47,627 nucleotides of DNA from Deltaproteobacteria bacterium (GCA_024280485.1 JAJRQB010000083.1:1-47627); one strand, 5' to 3'. Shown: positions 27,238 to 35,960, counted from the stretch's first letter. Numbers and translations are program-made. The notes: generated by a model from the sequence alone, not told the origin.

Positions 27238-27903
27238 ATGATTCAATTATTCAATGTCACCAAATCTTACGGCAAGGAGAACGTTGCCTTACGTGAGATG
27301 ACGGTTCATATTGAAAAAGGTGAATTTGCCTATGTGACCGGACCTTCAGGCGCAGGGAAAACGACTTTTCTGAGTATGCTCTACGGTGCATCCAAACCTA
27401 CGCGTGGTCAAATCTTGATAAACGGCATCAATATCACGCGTATGGCTAGCAGACAGATTCCCTATCTACGACGTAAAATCGGGGTGGTATTTCAGGATTA
27501 TAAACTTTTAAACAGTCGTACCGTATACGAAAATGTTGCATTCGCACTTGAGGCGCAAGGCAAGAAACGTTACGAGGTAAGTAAAAAAGTTTATAAAGCG
27601 CTGAAAGAAGTTGGCTTGGAGCATCGCCTGCAACGTAGACCGATTGAGTTGTCCGGTGGTGAGCAACAACGTATCGCAATTGCACGGGCATTGGTTGTTG
27701 AGCCGCTTATTTTATTGGCTGATGAGCCGAGTGGTAACCTCGATCAAGAAGTCACTCTGGAAATTATGGAGTTGTTCAAGCGTGCCAACGCTCGAGGAAC
27801 TACGGTATTGTTGGCAACTCATGACCATAGCCTCTATAAACGTTTTCCTAAAAGAGTTCTTGGCCTGGAAGATGGCCGTTTAATAATGGACCATCAACCT
27901 TAA
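27238..27903 (+). CDS. ftsE: Cell division ATP-binding protein FtsE
   Basis: The product is 221 residues, the family length. It is an ABC ATPase with Walker A GPSGAGKT at 35-42, Q-loop VVFQDYKLL, signature LSGGEQQR, Walker B ILLADEPSGNLD and the switch His in LLATHDH. With FtsX it forms an ABC-type complex at the septum that switches on peptidoglycan amidases through an EnvC-like partner instead of transporting a solute. The N-terminus (MIQLFNVTKSYG) fits FtsE. The start codon has only a weak ribosome site. It is followed by a heptamer repeat and ftsX. Confidence 0.96.
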   Translation: MIQLFNVTKSYGKENVALREMTVHIEKGEFAYVTGPSGAGKTTFLSMLYGASKPTRGQILINGINITRMASRQIPYLRRKIGVVFQDYKLLNSRTVYENVAFALEAQGKKRYEVSKKVYKALKEVGLEHRLQRRPIELSGGEQQRIAIARALVVEPLILLADEPSGNLDQEVTLEIMELFKRANARGTTVLLATHDHSLYKRFPKRVLGLEDGRLIMDHQP

Positions 27904-27940
27904 AGAATGTTCCATGCTCGACGTTCGATGTTAAAAACCA

Positions 27941-28040
27941 ATCTCAAATTTTGTATCTCGAACCTCGAATCTCAAATTTTGTATCTCGAACCTCGAATCT
28001 CAAATCTTGTATCTCGAACCTCGAACCTCGAACCTCGAAC
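27941..28040. repeat. 28-bp/7-bp tandem repeat between ftsE and ftsX
   Basis: Three 28-bp units start at 27941, 27969 and 27997, with one T-to-C change in the third. Two 7-bp units (ACCTCGA) and a partial unit follow. Each 28-mer splits into four related heptamers, so the array has a 7-base period overall. It occupies nearly the whole gap between ftsE and ftsX and ends 24 bases before the ftsX start. Confidence 0.93.
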
Positions 28041-28063
28041 GGTTTTATCAGGAGGCTCCGGCT

Positions 28064-28960
28064 GTGCTGGAAAATATCCGTTATTTTATTCGTCGAGCCT
28101 TGCGCAATATGCGTCAGTGGCCGGTCCTTTGTTCTGCCGCAATTCTAACTATGGCAGTAGCACTAGCAACAATGGCGACCTTTTTTCTGGTTGTTATCAA
28201 TATTCAGGGCTTGGCGAATAACTGGAGCAAAGAGGTTCAGGTTGTTGCTTATTTCCAGTCTCCTCCGCCACGCAACCAACTGTCACCCTTGATTCGTCAA
28301 GTCGAAGCTCTCCCTGATGTCCAACAGGCGATATTTATCTCTAAGGCCGAAGCATTCAAGCGTTTTGAAACCCGCCTTGGAGAGGATGCAGGTTTTCTGG
28401 ATGGCGTCAGTCGTGACCTACTCCCAGCCTCTCTAGAGATTACACTGAAGGCTGGTTCACACACTCAAGAAGGGGTCGGGCGGATTGTTGCCGAATTAAA
28501 GAAAGATTCTCGTTTTGATGACCTGCGTTTTGGTCAGGAATGGCTTGAGAGGTTCGAGAATTTTGTTGATTTGCTCAAGTTCATCGGGCTGATTCTCGGC
28601 AGTTTTTTTCTTTTCGCAGCGCTGTTTATTGTCTCTAACACAATAAAGCTGACCCTGTATACTCGACGTGATGAATTAGAAATTATGGCTCTGGTTGGGG
28701 CGACAAAGCGATTTATTCAAATCCCTTTTCTGCTCGAAGGTGCATTACAGGGGCTCGCTGGTGGCTTGCTCTCCCTGGGTTTTTTAATAGTTTCATTCAA
28801 GTTACTTTTGCAGAAGGGGCTGCAAACGTTTTGGCTGACGCCGGTCGGGTTTAATCCTGTTTTTCTTGACGGTAACCAACAAATAACTCTTGTTTTATGC
28901 GGCGTGTTACTAGGCACGCTTGGCAGCCTGGTCTCTTTACGTAAATTTGTACGGCTTTAA
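28064..28960 (+). CDS. ftsX: Cell division protein FtsX
   Basis: The product is 298 residues from GTG 28064. This start is chosen because AGGAGG (28050-28055) sits 8 bases upstream. The frame runs open to TTG 28007, but those codons come from the heptamer repeat. Four membrane segments are seen (about 20-45, 165-195, 215-240 and 265-290), with a periplasmic loop between the first two, typical of FtsX. Conserved pieces are IRRALRNMRQWPVL, VVAYF, VSNTIKLTLYTRRDELEIMALVGAT and FLLEGALQGLAGG. The periplasmic loop is where FtsX contacts its amidase activator, here the next gene. Confidence 0.95.
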   Translation: MLENIRYFIRRALRNMRQWPVLCSAAILTMAVALATMATFFLVVINIQGLANNWSKEVQVVAYFQSPPPRNQLSPLIRQVEALPDVQQAIFISKAEAFKRFETRLGEDAGFLDGVSRDLLPASLEITLKAGSHTQEGVGRIVAELKKDSRFDDLRFGQEWLERFENFVDLLKFIGLILGSFFLFAALFIVSNTIKLTLYTRRDELEIMALVGATKRFIQIPFLLEGALQGLAGGLLSLGFLIVSFKLLLQKGLQTFWLTPVGFNPVFLDGNQQITLVLCGVLLGTLGSLVSLRKFVRL

Positions 28961-28965
28961 TTCTT

Positions 28966-30093
28966 ATGCTTTTACTTCTGTTTAGACTGTCCATTTTGAT
29001 ACTGCTCCTGGCTTCATCGGCCTTTAGTGCTGAACAACAAGATAATCGCGCACGGTTACAGCAAATCCAGGAGCGTATAAAGCAAACGAGCAAATCGTTA
29101 AAGAAGCAGCAAACTCACGAACTTTCTTTGTTGCGCGATCTCGCTGTCATTAATACCAGCCTGAAGGAGACTGATCGACGTATTGCTAAACTGAAGAAAG
29201 AGCAAAAGCGTGGCGAAAAAAAGATTTGGAATGTTCGTGGTGACATTGCGCAGGGTCGTAGAGATTTACAGCGACAGGAACGCAAGTTAAAGAAACGTCT
29301 CATCTCACTTTATAAAGAAGGAAACATCGGCGTTCTGAAGGTTTTATTCTCATCAAACTCTCCAATGGAACTCGCTGAACAGTATGAATATCTATCGCGA
29401 ATAATGGACAATGACAAGAATATGATGTCTGAATTCCGTGGAGTCATCAAGCAGCAGAAAGCTCGTTTGGATCAATTGGAAAATCTTCAAAAACAAAAAC
29501 AACAGCACCTGTCAGCTGAAAAATCAGAGCGCGAGGATGCTCGATTAGCGCGTCAACTCCAAGCAAAATTGCTCAGCAAGGTTAGACTCGACAAATCTCA
29601 GCTGCATGCCGAATTGCAAATTTTAAAAGAGAATGCTAACAGACTCAAAGACCTGGTCAGTTCCCTTGGCAGGCAAAAGGTCTTTGGCCATGGTAATTTT
29701 ATAACACGAAAGGGACGGCTTCCCTGGCCGCTTAAGGGGGCTTTGTTAGTCGGTTTCGGTACGCAGAAAAATTCCGGGTTAGGCACTCTATATGAGAGTC
29801 ATGGAATTGAGATTGCGGCTTCAAGAGGGATGAAAATCAAAGCAGTTGCGACCGGGAAAGTTGTTTTTTCCAGTTGGTTCAAGGGTTATGGGAATCTGCT
29901 CATTGTCTCCCACAAAGGAGGCTACCATACTTTGTATGCAAAGGCGGATAAGCTTTTGAAGCAAATTGGCGAGCGGGTTGAAGTAGGTGAGCCTGTGGCT
30001 CTTGCGGGTTTATCCGGTGAACAGGGCATCTACTTTGAGGTCCGGCAGATGGGTGCACCAGTGGACCCCCTTTCCTGGCTATTGCGCAGGTAA
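28966..30093 (+). CDS. EnvC-like murein hydrolase activator (degenerate LytM)
   Basis: The product is 375 residues. A signal peptide (about 1-22, ending FSA) is followed by a long charged coiled coil (about 25-235) and a C-terminal LytM/M23 fold (about 255-375). Zinc-site residues of active M23 enzymes are degenerate: the usual HxGxD segment reads SHGIEIA, with Glu for Asp, and the terminal HxH reads YFE. That pattern is characteristic of EnvC-type activators, which bind and unlock N-acetylmuramyl-L-alanine amidases rather than cut peptidoglycan. Adjacency to ftsEX (5 bases after ftsX) supports the role strongly. The gene is named envC in Enterobacteria, but divergence is large, so no symbol is given. 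Confidence 0.9.
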   Translation: MLLLLFRLSILILLLASSAFSAEQQDNRARLQQIQERIKQTSKSLKKQQTHELSLLRDLAVINTSLKETDRRIAKLKKEQKRGEKKIWNVRGDIAQGRRDLQRQERKLKKRLISLYKEGNIGVLKVLFSSNSPMELAEQYEYLSRIMDNDKNMMSEFRGVIKQQKARLDQLENLQKQKQQHLSAEKSEREDARLARQLQAKLLSKVRLDKSQLHAELQILKENANRLKDLVSSLGRQKVFGHGNFITRKGRLPWPLKGALLVGFGTQKNSGLGTLYESHGIEIAASRGMKIKAVATGKVVFSSWFKGYGNLLIVSHKGGYHTLYAKADKLLKQIGERVEVGEPVALAGLSGEQGIYFEVRQMGAPVDPLSWLLRR

Positions 30094-30116
30094 GGTCTTT
30101 CATTGTTGATTCGTCA

Positions 30117-30285
30117 CTAGGAAGCTGTCGGACTATCCATGAACTGGCTGCAAATCCGGCTGTTTGGCCCATATTTCAACACCTCTTTGCCCCATAGCTA
30201 TGGCTATGAGCCTGCAAACGAGCTAAAATCTGTTCTCAATTATCCAAATTTTCACTTCAGCTCGTATAGTCCGACAGTCTCCTAG
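30117..30285. mobile_element. MITE-like element with 20-bp terminal inverted repeats
   Basis: The left end (30117-30136, CTAGGAAGCTGTCGGACTAT) and the reverse complement of the right end (30266-30285) match at 18 of 20 bases. Both outer ends are CTAG, which may be a 4-bp target duplication around a 161-bp element at 30121-30281. The interior is non-coding and contains a small palindrome (CCATAGCTATGG). No transposase is encoded. It fills most of the gap between the envC-like gene and ctpA. Confidence 0.7.
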
Positions 30286-30299
30286 AAAGAGGTTCAACT

Positions 30300-31604
30300 A
30301 TGCTGACTTTCCGTTCAATGATTTTGACTTTGTTTTTATTCGGGATATTACTGAACCAAGCTGCGATTGGCGGGCAAGGAGGAGATGCAAAACCTTCCTT
30401 TGATGACACCTATGAAGAGATCGAATTGTTTACAGATGTGCTGGCGATTATTCATCGCGGCTATGTTGAAGAGGTAGATATACGTGATCTGATCTATGGG
30501 GGTATTCGTGGGATGTTGGAGACGCTTGATCCACATAGTAGCTTTTTGACTCCTGACCTTTATGAAGAGATGCAGGCTGATACGCATGGTGAGTTTGGTG
30601 GGATAGGGATAGAGGTCACCCTCGATGACGGGGCATTGACAGTTGTTTCCCCCATTGAGGGGACCCCTGCCCAGCGTGCTGGTATCAAGGCCCGAGACAA
30701 GATTGTGCGAATCAACGGTAAATCGATTCAGGATCTCAATTTAATGGAATCGGTACGATTGATGCGTGGATCCAGTGGTGAGAACATCACTTTAAGCATA
30801 CGACGTGTGGGTGCGGATAAACTCTTGGAGTTTGAACTGGTACGCGAAGTCATACAGGTTCACAGTGTCAGCGGCAGGACGCTTGAGTCAGGTTATGCTT
30901 ATGCGCGAATAAGTCAGTTTCAGGAGCGCACTGCGAGTGAACTGAAGACCTTGTTGTCGAAATTAAGAGTTGAAAATGATGATAATCTCAAAGGAGTGAT
31001 TGTCGACCTGCGCAATAATCCAGGTGGACTTCTTGATCAGGCTGTCGCCGTTTCAGATCTCTTTCTAGAACAAGGCCTGATCGTCTACACTGAAGGTCGG
31101 GATGATTCGAATCAATTGAGTTTTCAGGCTTCTATCGAAGGGACAGAACCTGATTATCCCTTAGTAATACTGATAAATGAGGGGAGTGCCAGCGCCTCTG
31201 AGATTGTCGCCGGTGCTCTTCATGACCACGGTCGCGCTTTGTTACTCGGGGAGAGGACCTTTGGCAAAGGTTCAGTTCAGACCATAATCCCTTTAAGTGA
31301 TCATTCCGGTCTGCGTTTGACAACTGCACGTTATTTCACCCCTAATGGGACCTCAATACAGGCTCGTGGCATTGCACCCGACATAGAGGTTCCTGATCTT
31401 GAGCTGCCAGAACCTCAAAGCAAGGGACACTATCGCGAAAAGGATCTGAACAATCATTTTGAGGCGCAGAGCGAAAAAACGGTAGATCCGGAATTGCCCA
31501 AGCCCGATTCTAAAGAGCGGAATGATTTTCCGTTGATGCGTGCACTGGATCTGTTGAAAGGCCTTGAATATTTTCAGGTATCCAGGGCGCCCAGCACTTC
31601 TTGA
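30300..31604 (+). CDS. ctpA: Carboxy-terminal processing protease (S41, CtpA type)
   Basis: The product is 434 residues. A signal peptide covers about 1-22. An N-terminal helical domain (LDPHSSFLTPDLYEEM) precedes a PDZ domain (about 100-180, GGIGIEV...SPIEGTPAQRAGIKARDKIVRINGKSI). The S41 catalytic domain has the Ser-Lys dyad S298 in GSASASEI and K323 in ERTFGKGSVQ, a spacing of 25 as in other Ctp proteases. It cleaves periplasmic proteins from their C-terminus. Neighbouring ftsEX, the envC-like gene and a YibQ-type gene indicate envelope or peptidoglycan-hydrolase turnover. The ribosome site (GAGG) is 4 bases outside the right end of the MITE-like element. Confidence 0.95.
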   Translation: MLTFRSMILTLFLFGILLNQAAIGGQGGDAKPSFDDTYEEIELFTDVLAIIHRGYVEEVDIRDLIYGGIRGMLETLDPHSSFLTPDLYEEMQADTHGEFGGIGIEVTLDDGALTVVSPIEGTPAQRAGIKARDKIVRINGKSIQDLNLMESVRLMRGSSGENITLSIRRVGADKLLEFELVREVIQVHSVSGRTLESGYAYARISQFQERTASELKTLLSKLRVENDDNLKGVIVDLRNNPGGLLDQAVAVSDLFLEQGLIVYTEGRDDSNQLSFQASIEGTEPDYPLVILINEGSASASEIVAGALHDHGRALLLGERTFGKGSVQTIIPLSDHSGLRLTTARYFTPNGTSIQARGIAPDIEVPDLELPEPQSKGHYREKDLNNHFEAQSEKTVDPELPKPDSKERNDFPLMRALDLLKGLEYFQVSRAPSTS

Positions 31605-31634
31605 TTTTCACATTTATTTTTATTTAAGCTGGTC

Positions 31635-31663
31635 AGGGGGGTAACTATTTTCCCCTTTTTTTT
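31635..31663 (+). terminator. Short intrinsic terminator after ctpA
   Basis: AGGGGG (31635-31640) pairs with TCCCCT (31651-31656) through five Watson-Crick pairs and a wobble, followed by a T run to 31663. The stem is short, so it may act as a partial terminator. It lies 30 bases after the ctpA stop and just ahead of the next gene. Confidence 0.5.
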
Positions 31664-31674
31664 GAGTGGATTTT

Positions 31675-32817
31675 ATGGCGAGTAAAAAAAAACCAACACG
31701 GAAAGCAGTAAAGAAAACAGCACTATTGCAAGTGCGGGCACTTAAATTGGCAATAGTCGCACTGGTCTGCGGCAGTTTAGCTTTAGCCTGCCTGGTTGTG
31801 TATTTCAGCCTGCAGATTAAATCGCCGCAGCCGCCAAAATCCATACCACAAAAATATCGAATCTCGACTTATGAAGATATCAACCGTTTGGTTGAGACCG
31901 AACTGCTCGCCAGCAATTATTCGTCTGGCTGGAAACGTCTTGATAGTTCTGGAAGCATGGTGCGACTCCAGATGCGCGGGGATTATCCAGAATCATTGCG
32001 CCTGATGGAGCTTGCCACCAATATCGCCATGACCGATAGCCCGGCTCAGCTTGATCTGGCTCCGCGCAAAGGATTGGTCCGGGTTTATTGGCAGGGTGAG
32101 TTGCGAATGGAGCTGATTTATAAGGTGTCGGAGGCATTACGACAACGACGGCCTGTGATCGCAATTATTATGGATGACATGGGGAGAAATCTTGATGGTT
32201 TTAATGCCTTGCTAGATCTCTCGTTGCCCATAACTCCGGCGATTCTCCCGCAGACTTCGTTTGCGACCCGTGGGGCCAAAATGCTCAACGACCGAAACCA
32301 TGAGTATATGATCCACTTGCCAATGGAACCCAAAAAATATCCAGCGATAAGCCCAGGGCCTGATGCCCTTCTGCTGAGCTTGAGTAAAAAAGAGATAAAA
32401 GCCCGCCTGCAGCTTTATATGCAGAGGGTCCCTGGAGCTGTCGGTGGAAATAACCATATGGGTTCAGGGTTTACGCAGAATCGTGCCGCGATGCATACGG
32501 TTTTAGAGGAACTGAAAGCGTCTGGTCTCTTCTTTGTTGATAGCCGGACTATCGGTGGTTCGGTTGCATTTGACGAGGCGCGACTGATGGGGATGAGGTC
32601 TGGTCAGCGCAACATTTTTCTGGATAACGAGGAGAATGTCAGCTACATCGGTCGACAACTTCGTAAAATGGTTGAAATTGCCGAAGAGAAGGGATCGGTG
32701 ATCGCGATCTGTCATCCCTATGCCCAAACCTTTCAGGCATTACGTGAGAATGAAGGTTGGTTACGGGCTCAAAACGTCGAATTTGTGCTGGCGTCTCGCG
32801 TTGTGAAGAAATATTGA
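31675..32817 (+). CDS. Divergent polysaccharide deacetylase (YibQ family)
   Basis: The product is 380 residues from ATG 31675; a GTG at 31666 is the alternative. A lysine-rich cytoplasmic tail is followed by one membrane segment (about 24-48). After a variable linker, the C-terminal domain (about 155-380) matches the divergent polysaccharide deacetylase family. It has PVIAIIMDDMGRN, an LPMEPK segment, GGNNHMGSGFT, FFVDSRTIG and VIAICHPYAQT. The NodB-type metal-site geometry is only partly kept, so the substrate is unknown. Relatives often sit beside envC and ctpA, as here. Its stop is 7 bases from the stop of the convergent ParA-like gene. Confidence 0.88.
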   Translation: MASKKKPTRKAVKKTALLQVRALKLAIVALVCGSLALACLVVYFSLQIKSPQPPKSIPQKYRISTYEDINRLVETELLASNYSSGWKRLDSSGSMVRLQMRGDYPESLRLMELATNIAMTDSPAQLDLAPRKGLVRVYWQGELRMELIYKVSEALRQRRPVIAIIMDDMGRNLDGFNALLDLSLPITPAILPQTSFATRGAKMLNDRNHEYMIHLPMEPKKYPAISPGPDALLLSLSKKEIKARLQLYMQRVPGAVGGNNHMGSGFTQNRAAMHTVLEELKASGLFFVDSRTIGGSVAFDEARLMGMRSGQRNIFLDNEENVSYIGRQLRKMVEIAEEKGSVIAICHPYAQTFQALRENEGWLRAQNVEFVLASRVVKKY

Positions 32818-32824
32818 GCGATGA

Positions 32825-34228
32825 TCAGGGGAATACCGGGTTGTTCAGGGTTGAATCTGCAATATCTTCGGAAGGTTCGTAGTCGAGTCGAGCCCTGCTG
32901 AAAACAGTTTGGAAGCGTGCATAAGGCGCTTCGGTCAAAATTCGTCCGTTAACCCCTGTGTTCTGTCTGAGGAGTAGTAGATTTTTTTGATCGTTCTCGG
33001 CGAAAGAGTGTTCGAGCAAGTTATGTAGAAACGGAGTGCTGCGCCGAAGCAGTCCGCGTGATTTTATGTCACTGGTCCGCTGAGACAGAGTTTCGCCATT
33101 CTCGTCCAGGCGAACCAACATGATTTTTGAGTTCTCCTGTCGTTGCATCAGAAAGTAGGAGCGTTGTGCAGATTCGCGAAAGAGTTCTCTGGTCGCGGTA
33201 CTTAATCCCAGTTTCTGTTCGCCGTAAAGGTCGCTAAAAATCATCTGGTAAAAACAGTTCTCCTCGATAAAACCACAGAGTTCGCGGCCAGAGGTTTCAG
33301 CGTAAAATGCCTTTTGCAAGAGACTCTGGTCAAGTTGCTGCCCGCAGCAGAGGCAGTGGTCGAGTAGTCGCTGATGACGTTCTTGCTCCCGATTAGCCAG
33401 TTTTTGAGTGCGAGAACGTTGTTCCTCAGAGACTTCACTCATACGATGCGGCCCCTTTTCCAGATATTCCAGATAAATCTGGCGGGCGATATGGCTGAAC
33501 TGCAAGTGAACCTCTGTAGATCTGCCGTGAGTCAGAACTGAATAAACTTTTCCTTCAGGGTTGGTTGCGAGTGACTCAACCTTAGGACTTTTAGCAATAA
33601 AGCCTTCGAGACATCGATATCCCCGGTTAATAGCGTAGGCCTTAAGGAGTTGGTAGGAGTTGCGAAAGGGTCCGCTGTAACGTATTCGTGAATCGATCAG
33701 ACAGGGGAGCAGTCGCAAGGGCGAGCGCGAAATTCCATGATCAGTAAAAAAGTCTGCCAGATGCTGACAATTTGCAAGAGAAGGCGCATCTTTGATCGGT
33801 ACAATCACGCGATCAGCAGCATAGAGAGCATTGCGAGTATAAGGATCGAGTATTGGACATGTGTCAATAATGATTATCCCGTCATGATTAACTTTGCTAA
33901 GCACTTCAGCAAGTTGTTCATCGTTCGGGGCTTGAGGTTTAAAACTGTTTAGATTGTGGCAAGACGGGATAATCTGTACCCCGTATTCCCCTTGGCGTAT
34001 CAGTGTTAATATGTTCTCTTCGCTAAACAGATGTCCTACGTGTGATTCGGTCTGGTCGGCACTGAGACGGAACATGCGGTCAACAGTAAAATGGTTATCA
34101 AAGCTCAGCAAGGTGACCGGCAGATCTTCGCATAGGGCCTTGAGATAGACCGCAAGATTTGTTGCCAGGGTCGTTTTTCCGACACCACCTTTTTCGCTCG
34201 AAATAGTGATTACGTATGGACGTGGCAT
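32825..34228 (-). CDS. Orphan ParA/MinD-type ATPase with extra C-terminal domain
   Basis: The product is 467 residues. The ATG has AGG about 7 bases upstream. Residues 1-250 are a deviant-Walker ATPase: SSEKGGVGKTTLATNLA near residue 11, an IIIIDTCPILDPYTRNAL Walker B-like strand, and DRVIVPIKDAPS. The fold matches ParA/Soj/MinD proteins, which position DNA, proteins or organelles by dimer cycling on a surface. A second region of about 215 residues lies beyond the ATPase and matches no family I recognise. It has a CLCC cysteine cluster near residue 290 and two further cysteines (ELCGFIEENC). No ParB gene or parS site was seen next to it. The function is unknown. Confidence 0.85.
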   Translation of the reverse strand: MPRPYVITISSEKGGVGKTTLATNLAVYLKALCEDLPVTLLSFDNHFTVDRMFRLSADQTESHVGHLFSEENILTLIRQGEYGVQIIPSCHNLNSFKPQAPNDEQLAEVLSKVNHDGIIIIDTCPILDPYTRNALYAADRVIVPIKDAPSLANCQHLADFFTDHGISRSPLRLLPCLIDSRIRYSGPFRNSYQLLKAYAINRGYRCLEGFIAKSPKVESLATNPEGKVYSVLTHGRSTEVHLQFSHIARQIYLEYLEKGPHRMSEVSEEQRSRTQKLANREQERHQRLLDHCLCCGQQLDQSLLQKAFYAETSGRELCGFIEENCFYQMIFSDLYGEQKLGLSTATRELFRESAQRSYFLMQRQENSKIMLVRLDENGETLSQRTSDIKSRGLLRRSTPFLHNLLEHSFAENDQKNLLLLRQNTGVNGRILTEAPYARFQTVFSRARLDYEPSEDIADSTLNNPVFP

Positions 34229-34391
34229 AGGTTTACCTAGTTTGGGAATTGACGGGCTTGACGAACCCTATCAAGAAGTTGGATGCTCAAGTCGAATTTT
34301 AAATAAAATTGAACTCAAATAATGTTTTCTTGGAAGATCATCTCTTTATGCAGGTTATATGAAATTGGTGAACTTCTGTCAATCTAGTCGT

Positions 34392-34419
34392 TTGCTCAGA
34401 AGTTGATATTAACTATCAT
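34392..34419 (+). promoter_or_regulatory. Candidate promoter upstream of xseA
   Basis: TTGCTC (34392-34397), a 16-base spacer and TATCAT (34414-34419) lie 37 bases before the xseA start, in the 227-bp gap that divides it from the divergent ParA-like gene. The boxes are weak. Confidence 0.3.
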
Positions 34420-34455
34420 ATAGTAACATGTAAGTCTCCGTAATATAGGTTAAAT

Positions 34456-35670
34456 ATGTCGCAAACTGTAATCTCTGTCTCACATCTGGTTGAGCTTTTT
34501 AAGGATCTGCTTGAAGAGAACTTCGTCGAAATTCTGGTGGAGGGTGAGATCTCGAATTTTTCAAAGCCTGGTTCCGGACATTGCTATTTCACCCTTAAGG
34601 ATGATCGCGGTCAGCTGCGCTGTGCCATGTTCCGCAGTCAGGCGCGTCTACTCCGTTTTACACCAGAAAACGGTATGCAGGTTATCTGTCGTGGCCGGGC
34701 GTCTGTCTATTCTCAACGTGGTGAATTGCAACTTATAGTCGAAGGGATTGAACCTTCTGGTATTGGCGGGATGCAGCTCGCCTTCGAGCAGTTGAAACAG
34801 AAACTGGCCAAGGAGGGCCTTTTTGCTGAAGAGCACAAACAACCCCTTCCTGAATTTCCACAAACAATTGGAGTCGTGACTTCATCAACCGGTGCTGCTA
34901 TTCACGATATTCTCAATGTCTTACGACGCCGAGCTAGTGGACTGAAAGTTTTGCTCCGCCCCGTCAGGGTACAAGGGGAGGGCGCCGCGCGAGAAATTGC
35001 CGAGGCCATCGCCGACCTTAATCGTGAAGGGAGTGCCAATGTTCTGATTGTTGGACGTGGCGGCGGATCTCTAGAGGATCTCTGGGCTTTTAATGAGGAG
35101 GAAGTTGCGCGTGCTATCGCGGCATCTAAGTTGCCGGTCGTCTCTGCGGTAGGGCATGAAGTCGATTTCAGTATCTCTGATCTGGTTGCAGATTTGCGTG
35201 CCCCCACTCCGACCGCTGCCGCTGAGCTGGTTGTGAAAAATCGCGAGGAGGTAGAACGTCATTGTGATCAACTCCTCTTACGTCTGGGTCGTGTTATGCA
35301 AGGTCGGCTTGAGATGCTGCGTGTCGGTTTTGCTAGTATCCAGCGCCGTCTGATCTCGCCGCTTGAGACTTTAGAGCTGCGCCGTCAACAGCTGCTCGGA
35401 CTGGAACAGCGGCTCCAGCGTAGTATCCGCTGGCAACAACAGAGGTACCGCCACAGCTTACAGCAACTGGCCGAACGTCTTAACACATTGTCACCCTTGC
35501 AGGTCTTGGCACGCGGCTACGCATTGGCTCGTTTGTACCCTTCGAGCACTCCACTGCGTGATGCGAAACAAGTCAATGTTGAAGATTTGATATCGGTGCA
35601 GTTGGGACAGGGACAATTGGAGGCACGTGTGACCAAGATCAAATTAGAAAAATCCCCGAAAGAGGCTTGA
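34456..35670 (+). CDS. xseA: Exodeoxyribonuclease VII large subunit
   Basis: The product is 404 residues. An N-terminal OB-fold (about 1-105, VEGEISNFSKPGSGHCYFTLKD, LRCAMFR) binds single-stranded DNA. The catalytic domain follows, with TSSTGAAIHDILNVLRRR, GRGGGSLEDLWAFNEE and SAVGHEVDFSISDLVADLRAPTPTAAAE. A helical coiled coil and the RGYALAR C-terminal motif complete the family layout. With XseB it degrades single-stranded DNA in both directions to acid-soluble oligonucleotides. The ATG has only a weak ribosome site. xseB follows after 65 bases. Confidence 0.97.
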   Translation: MSQTVISVSHLVELFKDLLEENFVEILVEGEISNFSKPGSGHCYFTLKDDRGQLRCAMFRSQARLLRFTPENGMQVICRGRASVYSQRGELQLIVEGIEPSGIGGMQLAFEQLKQKLAKEGLFAEEHKQPLPEFPQTIGVVTSSTGAAIHDILNVLRRRASGLKVLLRPVRVQGEGAAREIAEAIADLNREGSANVLIVGRGGGSLEDLWAFNEEEVARAIAASKLPVVSAVGHEVDFSISDLVADLRAPTPTAAAELVVKNREEVERHCDQLLLRLGRVMQGRLEMLRVGFASIQRRLISPLETLELRRQQLLGLEQRLQRSIRWQQQRYRHSLQQLAERLNTLSPLQVLARGYALARLYPSSTPLRDAKQVNVEDLISVQLGQGQLEARVTKIKLEKSPKEA

Positions 35671-35735
35671 CCCGCAGGTACTCCCGCTGGTGTAATTAAA
35701 CACTTATTGAATATTTAATAGTGAGACGAGAAATA

Positions 35736-35960
35736 ATGGTAAAGAAGAAGGGATTTGAGTCCTCTCTGAAGACTCTGGAAGATGCCGTTACGCGACTGGA
35801 GAATGGTGATCTCGAACTTGAGGAATCATTGAAGATTTTCGAGCAAGGGGTTAAGTCGGCGGCGGATTGCCGTAAGGCTCTGGAGAAGGTTGAACTGCAG
35901 GTCGAGACTCTTCTCAAACAGCAGGATGGTAGCTTGAAGCGGAAGACTTTTGATGAGTGA
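35736..35960 (+). CDS. xseB: Exodeoxyribonuclease VII small subunit
   Basis: The product is 74 residues from ATG 35736; a GTG at 35721 would add five residues outside the family pattern. The helical-hairpin signature is clear: FESSLKTLEDAVTRLENGDLELEESLKIFEQGVK, then a second helix. It binds the XseA coiled coil to form the holoenzyme. Its last eight bases overlap the ispA start, so the two are coupled. Confidence 0.94.
   Translation: MVKKKGFESSLKTLEDAVTRLENGDLELEESLKIFEQGVKSAADCRKALEKVELQVETLLKQQDGSLKRKTFDE

Noticed and set aside
27907-28221. Short ORFs between ftsE and ftsX
   Set aside because: They come from the heptamer repeat and overlap ftsX in another frame; the ftsX start with AGGAGG is downstream.
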